DNA of 64,000 nucleotides, from contig NC_079908.1 in the NCBI RefSeq assembly GCF_024868665.1, positions 3,020,813-3,084,812 of the forward strand. The letters run 5' to 3'. Source of the stretch: Triplophysa rosa (Eukaryota > Chordata > Actinopteri > Cypriniformes > Nemacheilidae). A program made the position numbers and the translations under genes. The notes under the pieces are model-generated. The model was given only the letters and a program-made list of their open reading frames with translations. It ran no database searches and was not told the DNA's origin. Below, in pieces: positions 23,949-35,721 of this stretch; the first letter of the stretch is position 1; the number at the start of each line of letters is the position of its first letter.

Positions 23949-24123
23949 CAGGAGGACCACAGGGAGCTCAAGTGTTACCATCGGGCCTGCCCCCAGCCAT
24001 TCCATCGCTGGGCGGTCGGATTGGGACGGTTCCTGCCCCGTCTCAGAATAGTGCCCACATACTCACAAAAAGAGTTTCCTCTCTCTTTGTGTTGGGATTA
24101 CAGCCGCTCTCACCCGCTACGCG

Positions 24124-25042
24124 ATGGTGGTCGGCAACTCGACGTTGCGTCACGGCGAGACACAACGTGGAGCACACTCAGCAGCCCTCAGCTACGTGAT
24201 CCAATTCGCCAGACACCCGCCCAAGTTTCAGGGCATCCTCTCAACCTCAGTCAGAGGCAAGGATGCTCCTGTGCTTCGGGCCAAGGTCGCCACCCTTCTG
24301 GCGAAGGAAGCGATCGAGCCCGTCCCTCTAGCCGAGATGTTCAGCGGGTTTTACAGCCTGTACTTCATCGTCCCCAAGAAAGGCGGGGGGTTGCTCCCCA
24401 TTCTAGATCTGCGTACCCTGAACAGGCACCTACACAAGCTGCTGTTCAGGATGCTCATGCATAAGCGCATCCTGACGTCTATCAGATCAGGTTGACGTCT
24501 GCCCCTCAGGTTGATGCACATGCGACCGCTCCAGCACTGGCTACAGAGTCGGGTTCCCTGGAGAGAGTGGCACACCTGCAGCAGGCGTATGGTCACCATG
24601 CCTTCCTGCCGACGTACCCTAACCCCCTGGTCGTCAATGACCTTTTTGCGGACAGGAGTCCCCCTAGGGCAGGTCTCAAGGCACGTTGTGGTGACGACGG
24701 ATGCATCCCTGCAGGGTTGGGGTGCCGTGTGCAACGGGCACGCAGTGTTGGGGTGATGGACGGGCCCCGCCTGCGCTGGCATATCAACTGCCTAGAGTTG
24801 TTGGCTGTGCTACTTGCACTGAGGACAAGCACGTGCTGGTCCGGTCAGACAGCACAACTTCCGCAGCGTATATCAATCGCCAGGGTGGCATACACTCACG
24901 GCAGTTAACACAACTCACCCGGCGCCTCCTTCTCTGGAGTCAGCAGGTGACAACATCCTTGCAAGCCACATACATCCCGGGCTACCTGAACCAGACAGCT
25001 GACGCGCTCTTTCGTCAGTCGACGCCTCGCGGAGTGTGGTGA
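24124..25042 (+). pseudogene. DIRS reverse transcriptase-RNase H, palm deleted (copy 1)
   Basis: The fingers region is recognisable (FYSLYFIVPKKGGGLLPILDL, about 24349-24414) and ends in RILTSIRSG followed by a stop. The palm with its YxDD catalytic motif is missing: the sequence jumps to the HMRPLQHWLQSRVP connection region. RNase H landmarks survive but in three frames: TDASLQGWGAV near 24697, the glutamate in NCLELLAV near 24790 and the aspartate in VRSDSTTSAAYINRQGG near 24850. It cannot be an active polymerase. Confidence 0.8.
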
Positions 25043-25259
25043 CTCCATCCCATGCATTCCGGCTCATATGGGAGCAGTTCGGCCTCCCCGGACTCCACCA
25101 ATTGCCCGCTTTAGTACTCCCTGACCGAGGGTCCCCTCGGCACAAATGCCTCAGCGCACAGCTGGCCGTGGGACAAGTGGAAGTACGCCTTCCCCCCAGT
25201 GAGCCTCATTGCACAGGTTCTGTGCAAGGTCAGGGAAGAGGAGCATCAAGTGTTACTAG

Positions 25260-25658
25260 TTGCGCACCCTACTGGCCCAACCGGACTTGGATCTCAGAGC
25301 TGATGCTTCTGACGACAACTCCCCCCTGGCCGATTACCCTGACGAAGGACCTTCTTTCGCAGGAGAAGGGCACATTGTGGCACCCGAGACCAGATCTCTG
25401 GAACCTCCATGTCTGGCTCCTGGACGGGAAGAGGAGATCCTGAGTGGCCTACCCCCAGCGGTGGTTGAGACCATAACTCAGGTTAGGGCCCCTGCCACTA
25501 GGCGGCTGTACGCCTTTAAGTGGCACCTCTTCTCGTCCTGGTGTTCTTCTCGAGGAGAAGACCCACAGAGATGCTCGATCGGGAACGTGCTGTCCTACCT
25601 ACAAGAGAGACTTGAGAGAAATCTCTCCCCTTCCACACTGAAAGTGTATGTAGCCGCA
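25260..25658 (+). pseudogene. DIRS tyrosine recombinase, N-terminal fragment (copy 1)
   Basis: The open frame carries the SAM-like N-terminal core-binding region (RRLYAFKWHLFSSWCSSRGE, then LERNLSPSTLKVYVAA). It stops at the B1 break, before any of the catalytic Arg, His-x-x-Arg or Tyr residues. The corresponding full frame is at 37686-38354. Confidence 0.75.
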
Positions 25659-26224
25659 AAGTGTTGATGTCTTTTCTTCAGCAATAGAAGTTTTTCATTT
25701 CCAGCGCTGTCAGTTGTTTAATAGAATTTTGTCTTTTTATAATTTTGTAATGCCTGTACCTTAATCAATAATCCAAAGGAAATGATGAATCTACATTACG
25801 ATGTTTATTCTTTAATCTTACAAGCAGAAAGTACTGACTTGTTTTGTGAGTGCATTTCTTTAATTATGCACACGTGTTTACCAAAAATCACTACTACATT
25901 TGATTAAAACATTGGTTTAAAATGTAAATGTGCTAAGAGCACAACTAAAGCAAACACTGACCACCATAATGGTGACAGCATTTTTTGACCAATGAAACAT
26001 CAATATTTATTCTCAATAATAACTTCTGTGGATGTCTGACAGGAATTAACTGGTTAGTAGTAAATTCAGCTGGTAATGCTGTTTGTAGAGTCGTTTAATC
26101 AGATCTTGAGAGATTTACTGTCTTTTTATCTTCAGTTGATTTCGTCTAATGTTGTGATTGGATGTCAGTTGTAGTTATTGTGTTTCTCATTCCTTCAGTT
26201 ATTCTGCTTGTTAACAGCCATCAG

Positions 26225-28188
26225 TTAATAGGCCATCTCGTGCATCCCCTTCTGCCCCCTGGTTAATCTGATGTTCTCCGTGAGCATCGTGCCACGCTCA
26301 GGTCTGCTGAGAGAAAGTGGCGCAAATCTAAAGAACCCGCTGACCTCGGTCTCTATCAGTCTCTCCTCTCTTCTTTCTCTGTTGATGTCTCCTCTGCAAA
26401 AACCCAGTACTAACACGCTAAAATTAAAGACTCCCCTGACTCTAGCACGCTCTTTAAAACCTTCTCTTATCTTCTTTGCCCGCCTGCCCCCTCACCTCCA
26501 TCCGACTTAACAGCTGATGATTTTGCGTCTTTCTTCGTAAAGAAAACGACCATCATCAGCAGTCAGTTCCCCGTGCCACCGCCTCTTGTTCATGCCCAAA
26601 CCCCCGACACATGCTTGTTCCCCTCTTTCTCTCTCCTATCTCAAGATGATGTCTCCGATGTCATGTCTTCTAACCACCCAACTACCTGCCCGCTAGATCC
26701 CATCCCCACTCATCTCCTCCAGGCCATCTCTCCATCGGTTGTTCCCGCTCTGACCCACATTATCAACTCGTCTCTCACCACTGGTACATTTCCCACAGTC
26801 TTCAAAGAGGCCTGTATTACCTCACTACTGAAGAAACCCACTCTTAATCCTGCACTGTTAGAGAACTACGGACCGGTATCACTCCTCCCCTTCATGGCTA
26901 AAACTCTTGAACGGGTGGTATGTAACCAGCTCTCATCCTTTCTCACCCAGAACAACCTCCTGGACAGCAACCAGTCTGGTTTCAAGAGTGGTCATTCCAC
27001 TGAGACTGCGCTGCTCTCAGTCATTGAAGCCCTGAGACTGGCAAGAGCCGCCTCTAACTCATCTGTACTTATACTACTGGATCTGTCTGCTGCCTTTGAC
27101 ACTGTTAACCACCACATACTCCTGTCGACCCTCAAGGCTATGGGTGTCTCTGGAGTGGTGATACAATGGTTCAGATCTTACCTCACAGGTAGGTCATTTA
27201 GAGTATCCTGAAGAGGAGAGGTCTCTGAGTCCCAACATCTCGACACAGGGGTGCCTCAGGGCTCAGTGCTTGGTCCGTTGCTATTTTCTATATACATGAC
27301 ATCCCTAGGCTCTGTCATTCGGAAACATGGCTTTTCCTATCACTGCTATGCTGATGATACACAACTCCACCTGTCATTTCAGCCTGATGATCCGACTGTT
27401 TCTGCATGCATTTCAGCATGCCTAGCCGACATCTCTGGATGAACGATCATCACCTGCAGCTGAACCTTGCCAAAACAGAACTGCTTGTAATCCTGGCCTA
27501 CACAAAGAGTCATCACAACTTCTCCATTCAACTGAGCTCATCAACCATTACATCTTCCAGAACGGCCAGAAACCTGGGAGTGGTGATCGACGATCAGCTT
27601 AACTTCACTGATCATGTTGCCAGCACTACCCGGTCCTGTAGATTCATCCTCTACAATATTAGGAAAATTAGACCTTTCCTCTCCGAACATGCTACGCAAG
27701 TCCTAGTCCAGGCTCTTGTTCTGTCCAGACTGGACTACTGCAATGCGCTACTGGCTGGACTTCCAGCTTGCACAACCAAACCTCTACAGATGATCCAGAA
27801 TGCGGCGGCAAGAGTGGTCTTCAATGAACCGAAGAGAGCGCAAGTCACTCCTCTCTTGACTAAGTTACATTGGCTCCCTATAGTCGCTCGAATCAAATTC
27901 AAGACTCTGCTCCTGGCCTACAAGATCACCACTGATTTGGCACCCCCTTACCTTCACTCGCTAATGCAGACTTATATACCCACCAGATCCCTACGCTCTG
28001 CAAACGAACAACGTCTTGTGGTGCCATCCCAAAAAGGTAAAAAATCTCTCTCACGTACCTTCTCGGGATCGGTTCCACATTTATGGAATGAACTGCACGC
28101 TGCTACAAGATCAGCAGATTCTGTAGCCATCTTTAAGAACCGTCTGAAAACACATCTCTTCCGTCAACACCTGACTGATCAGCTCTGA
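26225..28188 (+). pseudogene. L2 LINE reverse transcriptase, two lesions
   Basis: The frame from about 26573 shows VFKEACITSLLKKPTLNP (fingers), QSGFKSGHSTETALL, then LLDLSAAFDTVNHHILL (palm, motif A), [15 protein letters not shown] and YADDTQL (catalytic YADD at 27347-27358). The post-palm RNLGVVIDDQLNFTDH and LHWLPIVARIKFK follow. The first lesion is a TGA at 27208-27210, where related proteins have Trp (RVSW). The second is a 1-nt loss near 27438 (LADISG stop), after which the frame continues to 28188. Upstream of 26573 the linker is scattered over two frames. Motif order and the YADDTQL/LHWLP signatures are those of the L2/CR1 group. Confidence 0.85.
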
Positions 28189-28370
28189 CTTCTATCTCTT
28201 TTCTACTCTTTCAAAAAAAAAATCCCTTAGCTCTGTATACTGTGATAGGCTATATGAGACCAATTTTATTTTATTGCACTTATGCTTTTTGTTGTCCTTG
28301 TGTTGTTCCAATTGCTTCCATTGTTTCCCTCATCTGTAAGTCGCTTTGGATAAATGTAAATGTTAAAGCA
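26225..28370 (+). mobile_element. L2-clade LINE, 5'-truncated
   Basis: It contains the end of the endonuclease-to-RT linker, a complete reverse-transcriptase region and the 3' UTR with the L2-type tail GTCGCTTTGGATAAATG (28340-28356). ORF1 and the endonuclease are absent, as in typical dead-on-arrival LINE copies. The 3' end closes with short TAAATG-like units. No target-site duplication could be identified by eye. Confidence 0.85.
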
Positions 28371-29279
28371 GGTGTTTGTATTGAATGCTTAATCATCCCT
28401 AATTAATCACTTAATTGCCTAATTATCTTCAACAATAAATCAGTGTTACTTTAACACTCTGTGGAGTGGGACCATATGTACCCTGAGTAGTGTTGATTCT
28501 ACACTGGCCATTTTGCTGTGTAGAAAAGTGAGCTTACCACTAAGCAAAGGACTATAATCAAGTTGATGCAACTTGGTTTGGACTTCCGCATAAATTATTC
28601 TGTTATAAATCAAACTGCCTAAATATCTGCCAAGTGTTTGTGATCTCAAACACATATACGTTTTAAACTGTGCTTGACACCAAAGTCTACAATCACAAGT
28701 AAAAAACTTGAGTACATTTTTTTAAATGTTCTTGTCAGGCTGTATCCCTAAACATACCTTTGACCTGGAAAATGGTTCTTCTGCAGGTGTTACAGACTAT
28801 TAAACAGTATGAACGATATGGTATCACTACCGTTTTTAAGAGTTTGTGAGCTTAACCATCATACTTCTTATCATATTCTTCTATCACCAAAGTGTCATAG
28901 TTATGGAATAACTATAGTCACTACATGGAAATTTTTGCATTATTTGTCTCTATTATGATACACGGGACAGTTTCTGAGCAATAACATTTTCCTTTGGGAA
29001 TAGCCGTAGAAATCCTACTAGTGCTTGGAAATGGCAGCTGTGAGACACTAATCATAGCAGCACAACTACAAGCACTCAGTCCCAGATCAATAAAGCCAAG
29101 CCGCTGTAACATAAAAAAATATATAAACCCCCACATTGTACACTGTGCAGGACAGCTCCTAAAACAAGTCAGCAATTGAATTTAAAGTGTAGACTGTAAC
29201 ATCAGGTACAGGATGAGGTTACAAAGAACTATTTCCCCCCGCCCCCCCCCCCCCAAAAAAACAGCTGTTTACCCTCTAG
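28371..29279. other. Non-coding stretch of the long linker
   Basis: AT-rich. A GTGTTACTTTAACACTC-type fish repeat fragment is visible near 28443-28460, and a poly-C/poly-A tract lies near 29236-29262. No gene seen. Confidence 0.45.
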
Positions 29280-29667
29280 TATAGTTCACCCAAAAATGAA
29301 AAAAATGTTTTATAAGCAAAACGGCAGGTGTATGTGAAAAAATGATTGATATTTTGAGCTTTTTAGGTGAAACCAGAGCCATTGAGAGAGAGTGGCGCCA
29401 AAGGAAGTTAAAAATTTTCATGTGTCACGTGATTCATGGAGCCTTCAGATAGTTCCAGGAAATTATGTTTTCTCTTTAAATGCTTTATTTCTTTCATTTT
29501 TTATTCATTAAATGACTTATGTCTTTAAATGGTTAAACGTTTACCTCAGTTGGTCTGTTTAGCCACAGTTCCATGCATTACTAATAACTTCCGGCAACTA
29601 TTGAGAGCCTCCATGAACCGATATTGCTGTAAAAAAACTGTTCCATTGGAGTCAACAGAGCTGACGC

Positions 29668-29701
<34 letters not shown>

Positions 29702-29872
29702 GGCTCTGGGTGAACCCAAAACAAACATATTAGCTCTAAAATCAACTATGGCAGCAAGCCAATAACTTCCAATCTTGTTTGTTCTTGCTTGTTTTGTGAC
29801 TAGTGGTCGTATGACATTTCGGAACAAGGCACACAAGAATCAGTTTGCATTTTTGGGTGAACTCTTCTTTAA
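29280..29872. mobile_element. Fold-back (long imperfect inverted-repeat) element
   Basis: The ends are perfect inverse copies of AGTTCACCCAAAAATG (29283-29298 and about 29849-29864). Inside, AGAGCCATTGAGAGAGAG (29375-29392) is matched by its inverse at 29690-29707. Further in, TTCATGGAGCCTTCAGATAG (near 29433) pairs imperfectly with the inverse of 29575-29615. The whole unit can fold as a hairpin of about 290-bp arms. The right end reads TTCTTTAATG, matching the TTAAAG-type start usual for this fish family. No ORF. Confidence 0.65.
29671..29699. repeat. (CT)n microsatellite
   Basis: A 28-29 bp pure CT run inside the right arm of the fold-back element, opposite a short GA run in the left arm. 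Confidence 0.9.
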
Positions 29873-30179
29873 TGAGGTCCTGCAGCAGTAAATCAAGTCT
29901 TGCAAGTGAAATCCTTTTTATCACAGTGTGCCAAACGTGTTTATGTTTGTCATGCTCAAGGATGTGCACGTGTGTTGAGGCGGTGGCAAACCAATTAAAT
30001 AGCCTTATTTGAAAATAGAGTGCATGAGCTCTCTATCTAAGTCCAGTTCCCATGCACTCTTTAAGATCAGAGCTATTCAAGAATAAAACATGAATTATGC
30101 AGAAAGAGCAAATCGAGATTTTCCTCATTGCAATTTAAATGAATAATGCCTTCTGTGCAAAAAGACTGGCTGTACTTTG

Positions 30180-30767
30180 AAATTCAGATGAATGAAAATA
30201 AAAAGCATTCAGCCCCTGTCCAAAGTTATTGCATGTCCTTGAATCAGATTCACACCTTAAGTGATGTTGCAGTCAAGTCAGAGCATAAAATATTGGAGCA
30301 TAAAATTAAGTTTTAACTGGGTGCCATTGTGCTTTTTCAGTTTCTCAACTTTAATTAATGTTTAATGTTACTGTATGATAAAAAAATCAGTAATGTTACA
30401 AATCTCAAAGTCAAATGCAAAGGGACATATTATCTTTAACATGAAAAAATCATTTAAGAAAAACAAAATCCCACCCAAGTAATGTGCAAAAATGGGGCAG
30501 AGGCCTAGCTGAGTTGTTTTAGTACTAGTATGTTGTCGCCATGTCGAAAAGATCCTGTTTTTCCCACCCTGCACATGCTACATGTAGGTGTAGCCACTTG
30601 TTCTTCATAGAGTCCGGAACTACACTCAGCTGTTTTTCCCAAACACCGAAGTCATTTGCTGCTGAAAAGGATAGTTCAGGCAAAATCAAAATTACCCCAT
30701 GTTTTACTCACCCTCAAAGCATCCAAGGTGTATATGACTTTCTTCTTTCAGACGAATACTTTCAGAG
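30180..30767. repeat. Segment B, short third copy of its start
   Basis: Equals 19029-19616 at offset 11151 and is cut by the N at 30768. Confidence 0.9.
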
Positions 30768-30768
30768 N
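30768..30768. other. Single N: second assembly join
   Basis: It lies between the interior of a B fragment (TTTCAGAG) and the interior of the solo LTR near the A end (TCCTTCCCG). Both sides are mid-sequence of known units, as expected of abutted contig ends. Confidence 0.85.
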
Positions 30769-31247
30769 TCCTTCCCGTTTTATTGAGCTTTGTTACAATA
30801 ACTAACACTGAAATTAATTTAAAGTGAATTCAAAATCTTTACAGTAATAAAAATGATTTGAACACTTAAGCCAACAATTATGTGGCTTGCAGTGGATCTG
30901 CAAAGGTCAGCTGCATCACAGGCTTGTTCTAGTTGCATTTACAGTTACTATTCAATATGTAATTATTAATACGTCTCAGTTTTTTATGATAACTTTGTAA
31001 AACTAAACATGAGAACATAATTTATAATGCGTAATTTTACGCATTATAAATTATTATTACGCGTAATTGATCCATTGTTTTATTTGGACGCACACAGACA
31101 TCAAGAATCATCTTATGAATCTCAACAATGGTGACAATAAACAGAAAGTTTCATGCTGCAATGTATGCTGGGTAACACCATAGCACAAAAATACCAGTAT
31201 GCATTGCATCATGTATAAATTATCACAACTGTTGAGGACTGTAGGCG
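30769..31247. repeat. Segment A, third copy of its end
   Basis: Equals 18549-19027 at offset 12220, beginning with the last 29 bp of the solo LTR (to 30797) and its ATAAC flank. It contains the palindrome at 31017-31054. Confidence 0.9.
31017..31054. repeat. 38-bp palindrome (copy 3)
   Basis: Third copy of 10885-10922, with both arms unchanged. Confidence 0.7.
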
Positions 31248-31455
31248 AAGTGTTGATGTCTTTTCTTCAGCAATAGAAGTTTTTCATTTCCAGCGCTGTC
31301 AGTTGTTTAATAGAATTTTGTCTTTTTATAATTTTGTAATGCCGGAAACATGGCTTTTGCAAAACATGAATTATGCAGAAAGAGCAAATCGAGATTTTCC
31401 TCATTGCAATTTAAATGAATAATGCCTTCTGTGCAAAAAGACTGGCTGTACTTTG
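31248..31455. other. 208-bp A-B linker, short form, in its natural context
   Basis: Runs from AAGTGTTGATGTC to TGTACTTTG and joins the end of A to the start of B without an N. This is the best indication of the true local order. Confidence 0.7.
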
Positions 31456-32195
31456 AAATTCAGATGAATGAAAATAAAAAGCATTCAGCCCCTGTCCAAA
31501 GTTATTGCATGTCCTTGAATCAGATTCACACCTTAAGTGATGTTGCAGTCAAGTCAGAGCATAAAATATTGGAGCATAAAATTAAGTTTTAACTGGGTGC
31601 CATTGTGCTTTTTCAGTTTCTCAACTTTAATTAATGTTTAATGTTACTGTATGATAAAAAAATCAGTAATGTTACAAATCTCAAAGTCAAATGCAAAGGG
31701 ACATATTATCTTTAACATGAAAAAATCATTTAAGAAAAACAAAATCCCACCCAAGTAATGTGCAAAAATGGGGCAGAGGCCTAGCTGAGTTGTTTTAGTA
31801 CTAGTATGTTGTCGCCATGTCGAAAAGATCCTGTTTTTCCCACCCTGCACATGCTACATGTAGGTGTAGCCACTTGTTCTTCATAGAGTCCGGAACTACA
31901 CTCAGCTGTTTTTCCCAAACACCGAAGTCATTTGCTGCTGAAAAGGATAGTTCAGGCAAAATCAAAATTACCCCATGTTTTACTCACCCTCAAAGCATCC
32001 AAGGTGTATATGACTTTCTTCTTTCAGACGAATACTTTCAGAGTTTATCCTGGCTCTTCCAAGCTTTATAATGGGAGTGAATTGAGGATGACACACCTGC
32101 GTCATTTGCGGGAACGCCGCCCTCTCGTGCACCCATGGCTGATGAATAATGGAAGTTAGACATTACAGTTTATAAAGTTGTAAATATAGATTTTC

Positions 32196-33189
32196 CAGTG
32201 CTTGAAGTGGGGAAAAGTGCCGTTACTCTCTTTTGCACGTTGACATATGCAAATTCTGAAATGCACTTTTGAAATTTCTACAAAAGAAAAACTGTATTTG
32301 GAGATATTGCTGGTACAATATATTTATTTACTAAAGGAACCATTTGCCAAACAACTGATTTGATAATGTTAAATACAAATTTGACCAAAAATTGCCATTT
32401 CATTACCTGTGATAATAGTTCTCCAGTCTATTGAGTTCTTCTGTTAAATCAATTCATCAAATACACACAGTCATACATTATGCCTTATATGCTATAAGGC
32501 ATGTTAAATCTTACATTATGTGACAAACCACCTACGTTTCCATGTAAAACACTTTAATTCGCAAAAGTAAAGTAGTTTGCATCTCTAAAATCTTACCATT
32601 TATATATATATATATTTTTATTTTAAAACTGTTGGATTTGTTATGTTTGCCTTCTCACATGTCACTACACAGTCGTCTTTCTGTTAGCGGCCGCCTATGA
32701 CAGTAAAGTTCTGTCCTCTTCAATTTGATTGGCTGAAAGTTCTGTCTTCTTCAGTTTGATTAGCTGATATTCTGCTTGGCCTCTGTAAAATGGTTAGCTA
32801 GAATTCTCTAAACCCTGTTTGATTGGCAAACTTTTTGACATCAGGTAGCTCTTTGTTAATCTTACTGGAAGCATTTTAGGCTTAAAATGATGCGTCTCCC
32901 TAAGGTTGAGTTGATTGATCTGAGAGTTCAGAGGTCCCATGTCCGACACGTTTGAGGTGGATTTGTCCAAAATCTCAGTTGTCTGTAACGCAGCATAAGC
33001 ACTCCCTTCCTGTAGTAGGATGTCATCACTATTACTTACCTATACAATCACGCTTTGACATGGTGTGGCAAAGTACCGGCAACATGTGAGAAGTGCCGGT
33101 ATGCTAGAAAAAGTGAAGCTACGCTAAAGATTAAAATAGAGAAGTGCCGGTACTGCATACCGGTGCGTAATAGCCCACTTCAAGCACTG
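32196..33189. mobile_element. hAT-like non-autonomous DNA element (copy 2)
   Basis: Second copy of 19769-20762. The right end differs by one base (CCCACTTCAAGC), which makes its inverted repeat match the left end better than in copy 1. Confidence 0.45.
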
Positions 33190-35366
33190 GATATTTCTCT
33201 TAAACAAAGGCTTTTATTAACCCCATGGAGCCGTGTGGAGCAGTTTTTTTGATGCATCATCAGAGAAACAAATTAACTGGTGAAAACTGTTTCCCGAAAA
33301 TTTCACTTATCTTCTGGTTGGTCCACGTTGTTATAAACAAATATAGTTGATGACATAAGATAGGTGGTGGGGTATACTGTAACGTCTGCTAATTAATCCT
33401 TTCAGAATGTCAGATTATTGCTGTAAACAACGAATATGGTATCTTAATCTTAACAGTTTTTTTACAGTAGTTTCATTCTTTCGCAAGTTTCCTCTCACCT
33501 CACCACATTGTACTAAAACATACACATGCACACTCTTCAGATAAAGCACTTTCTTGACAAATTAAAAGACGTCAAATTTAACTTCTGCCTGTGAAATCAT
33601 TCTGTCAAAATATAACCTTGACATATATCCATGACTGTGTAAGGTCATGTCAAAGATTAAAAACATACTGAAATAAATGACTGAAAACAAACTTTGATGC
33701 TCCTAATCTCATTGCATTAAGATACTTTATCCTGGATTTCACAGACAGGGTCACATTTTGCTCAAGAGCATGATCTATGTAAGTCTAATAAGGAAATAAG
33801 CTTCTAACCATCTGGAGAGCAACCACACAACTTTACAAAGTTGTTTGCAAATGTTCGTTGGAACTATGGTTTCGGGAAACACTGCATTCGTGAATTATGC
33901 TGTTAATGACAGGACTTGCAACATCAGTTGGCGATGCTTTTGGGAAACACTCCCATGAGTGTTAACGTCAGTTTAAAAATATGTGAAAATACTGTTTTTT
34001 GGACAATGAAACATGAGAACCCCAAAACAAGATCAAGACTTAGTCCACCAGTTTACCAGACATACCATGCTGGATAAAGATGATGGACCAGTATCAAACC
34101 AACACTAACTAGCATAATCCAATATAGATCAGATAGTAGTTATAAGACAAAATAACATGGCTAAGTTTGCTTGTGTGTGTACATATATATAATTAATTTA
34201 CAAACTTACTTAAGAAAACTCAAGCAGCCACATGCCAACTGCCAAAGTCTAAAATTTAAGAATAATTGCAAACAAGGTCAGAGCACCATCTACTCTCATC
34301 TGCATTCATTTATTATGTATAACTGGTCATGTTAGGTCCTATTAAAATGACAGAAGTATTGGTATTCAGCCTACTCTGTTCTCAATACACTTCTCTCCAG
34401 AAAGGAGTATCAGCATTCAGTTCTCGCTCGAAATCGTCTATCCCAAGAGAGCGTTGCCAGATGAGCTTGGCTGATAGAGTGGTTAGATTCTTTCCCTCTT
34501 TCTATCCTTTGTGTTTGTCATTTTTTCCTCGACTGGCACTTTCAATGTTATTATTGCACACCAATCAGCTGTTGCAACACTTCCCCCTACTGGAGGTACT
34601 ACACGGACATATGAGGTAACCACAGCAAACCAACCATTTTTTTTACTCGTTCTCTATCTGACATTGCATTTCTCATACAAGTTCCCACATGCTGGTTTAA
34701 TATTCTCTCCATGTGCAAACAGAGATATTGCTTTTTGGATGGTGCAGTATCTAATGCAATCACAATGCCCGGGTTGTTGTAATGTTTGTCAACACTGTCC
34801 AATTCTCATGTGCCAGCCACCATTTGATACGGTCTTTTTTTAACAAAGGGCATCCAGAAAGGGTGGGACTGAGCTTCATTTGCATATTAGTGATTACAAC
34901 CTGTGTCAGAATATTTGAACGAACCAACAAACTGTCTCTCTCACTGTTTCTCTCTGCCTGTCTCTATCTCTTTATATTTATTTCACTGTCCCTCTGAGCG
35001 AATCATCTGCATTCTGCTGGCAAACTTAGCAACCATCCCACGTACTTTCAAAGCAAAGTCGAAGGTACAAATGGAATGAAATTCAATTTTACTCTGGTGA
35101 TAATGATACCAATTGGTTGCCTCTCATTCACAGTCTGCCTGTTCGTGATTCAATGTCTGGCTACAGACGATGTAAATGACTGAATTAAAATGCAGGGGAA
35201 CCATGCTGGGCATATGGAGTTTGGACTAAAGGTTAGCCCAAGTTTATGTACAGCTAAATGCCTGCAAAAGAGACCTTAAAATAACAAAGGTCTGGTGAAA
35301 AGCCATTATCCAAAATACAACATATTTTTGTAATAACAACTTGGCAGCAAAAATGTAGTTGGACTT
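33190..35366. other. Non-coding part of segment B (copy 2)
   Basis: Same content as 20763-22939; no gene seen. Confidence 0.5.
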
Positions 35367-35531
35367 CCCTTTCTGTCTGTCTCTCGACATTGTGTTGAAC
35401 CGACAGATGGGGTTTGTCTTGAGAATCTATCATCTTCTGACTATTTTGAAAAGGCCAATGAAATTGGCAAATGAAATTTGCATGCATCCGGGTATAAAAG
35501 GAAGGTGGCGTGCTCATTCATTCACCTTTTG
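35367..35531. repeat. DIRS left inverted terminal repeat with promoter
   Basis: About 165 bp matched in inverse by the right repeats starting near 39530 and 39833. TATAAAAG at 35493-35500 lies about 230 bp before the gag ATG and is a plausible core promoter. Confidence 0.8.
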
Positions 35532-35721
35532 TTTTTCGGAGCCTTCGATCTCATGATCTCTACTCTGATCTACATTGATCTTCCTACACTGCTGGATCCT
35601 TACGACGTGGTGCAGCGGACTGTCCCTTCCTGCAGCGACTTCCCCTGGCCGTCTCGGCAGTTCCGGAGGTGTTCGAGTTTTTTCCTTTTTTATCTAAAAG
35701 AGCAAATTTCTCCAGCGCGGC

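Larger units (their letters stand above)
19029..25658. repeat. Segment B, first copy (truncated)
   Basis: Matches 31456-38084 at offsets of 12427 and then 12426, with very few differences except one diverged patch at 23873-23988. It stops inside the DIRS recombinase region (GTAGCCGCA) and switches abruptly to the A-B linker (AAGTGTTG). No repeat or target duplication marks the switch. Confidence 0.9.
22940..25658 (+). mobile_element. DIRS-type retrotransposon, 3'-truncated at a segment junction (copy 1)
   Basis: It begins with the inverted terminal repeat (CCCTTTCTGTC..., 22940-23104), which contains a TATAAAAG box at 23066-23073. The remnants of gag, reverse transcriptase, RNase H and the N-terminal part of a tyrosine recombinase follow in that order. 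The 3' part, including the right terminal repeat, is absent because the sequence switches at 25658. The element is the same insertion as 35367-40043, duplicated with segment B. Confidence 0.85.
25659..30179. other. A-B linker, long form, holding a LINE and a fold-back element
   Basis: 25659-25754 equals the first 96 bp of the 208-bp linker and 30085-30179 equals its last part. Between them lie about 4.3 kb that the short form lacks: unassigned DNA (25755-26224), the L2 LINE, unassigned DNA (28371-29279), a fold-back element and 29873-30084. The short form keeps just CGGAAACATGGCTTTT plus GC in place of this interval. Confidence 0.7.

Noticed and set aside
23586..24005. 139-codon minus ORF antisense to DIRS gag
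   Set aside because: An Arg/Gly/Pro-rich shadow of the GC-rich gag region; the same holds for 36013-36426 and 52737-53129.
29641..29765. Frames running through the CT repeat (LSLSLSLS)
   Set aside because: A product of the microsatellite in the fold-back element.
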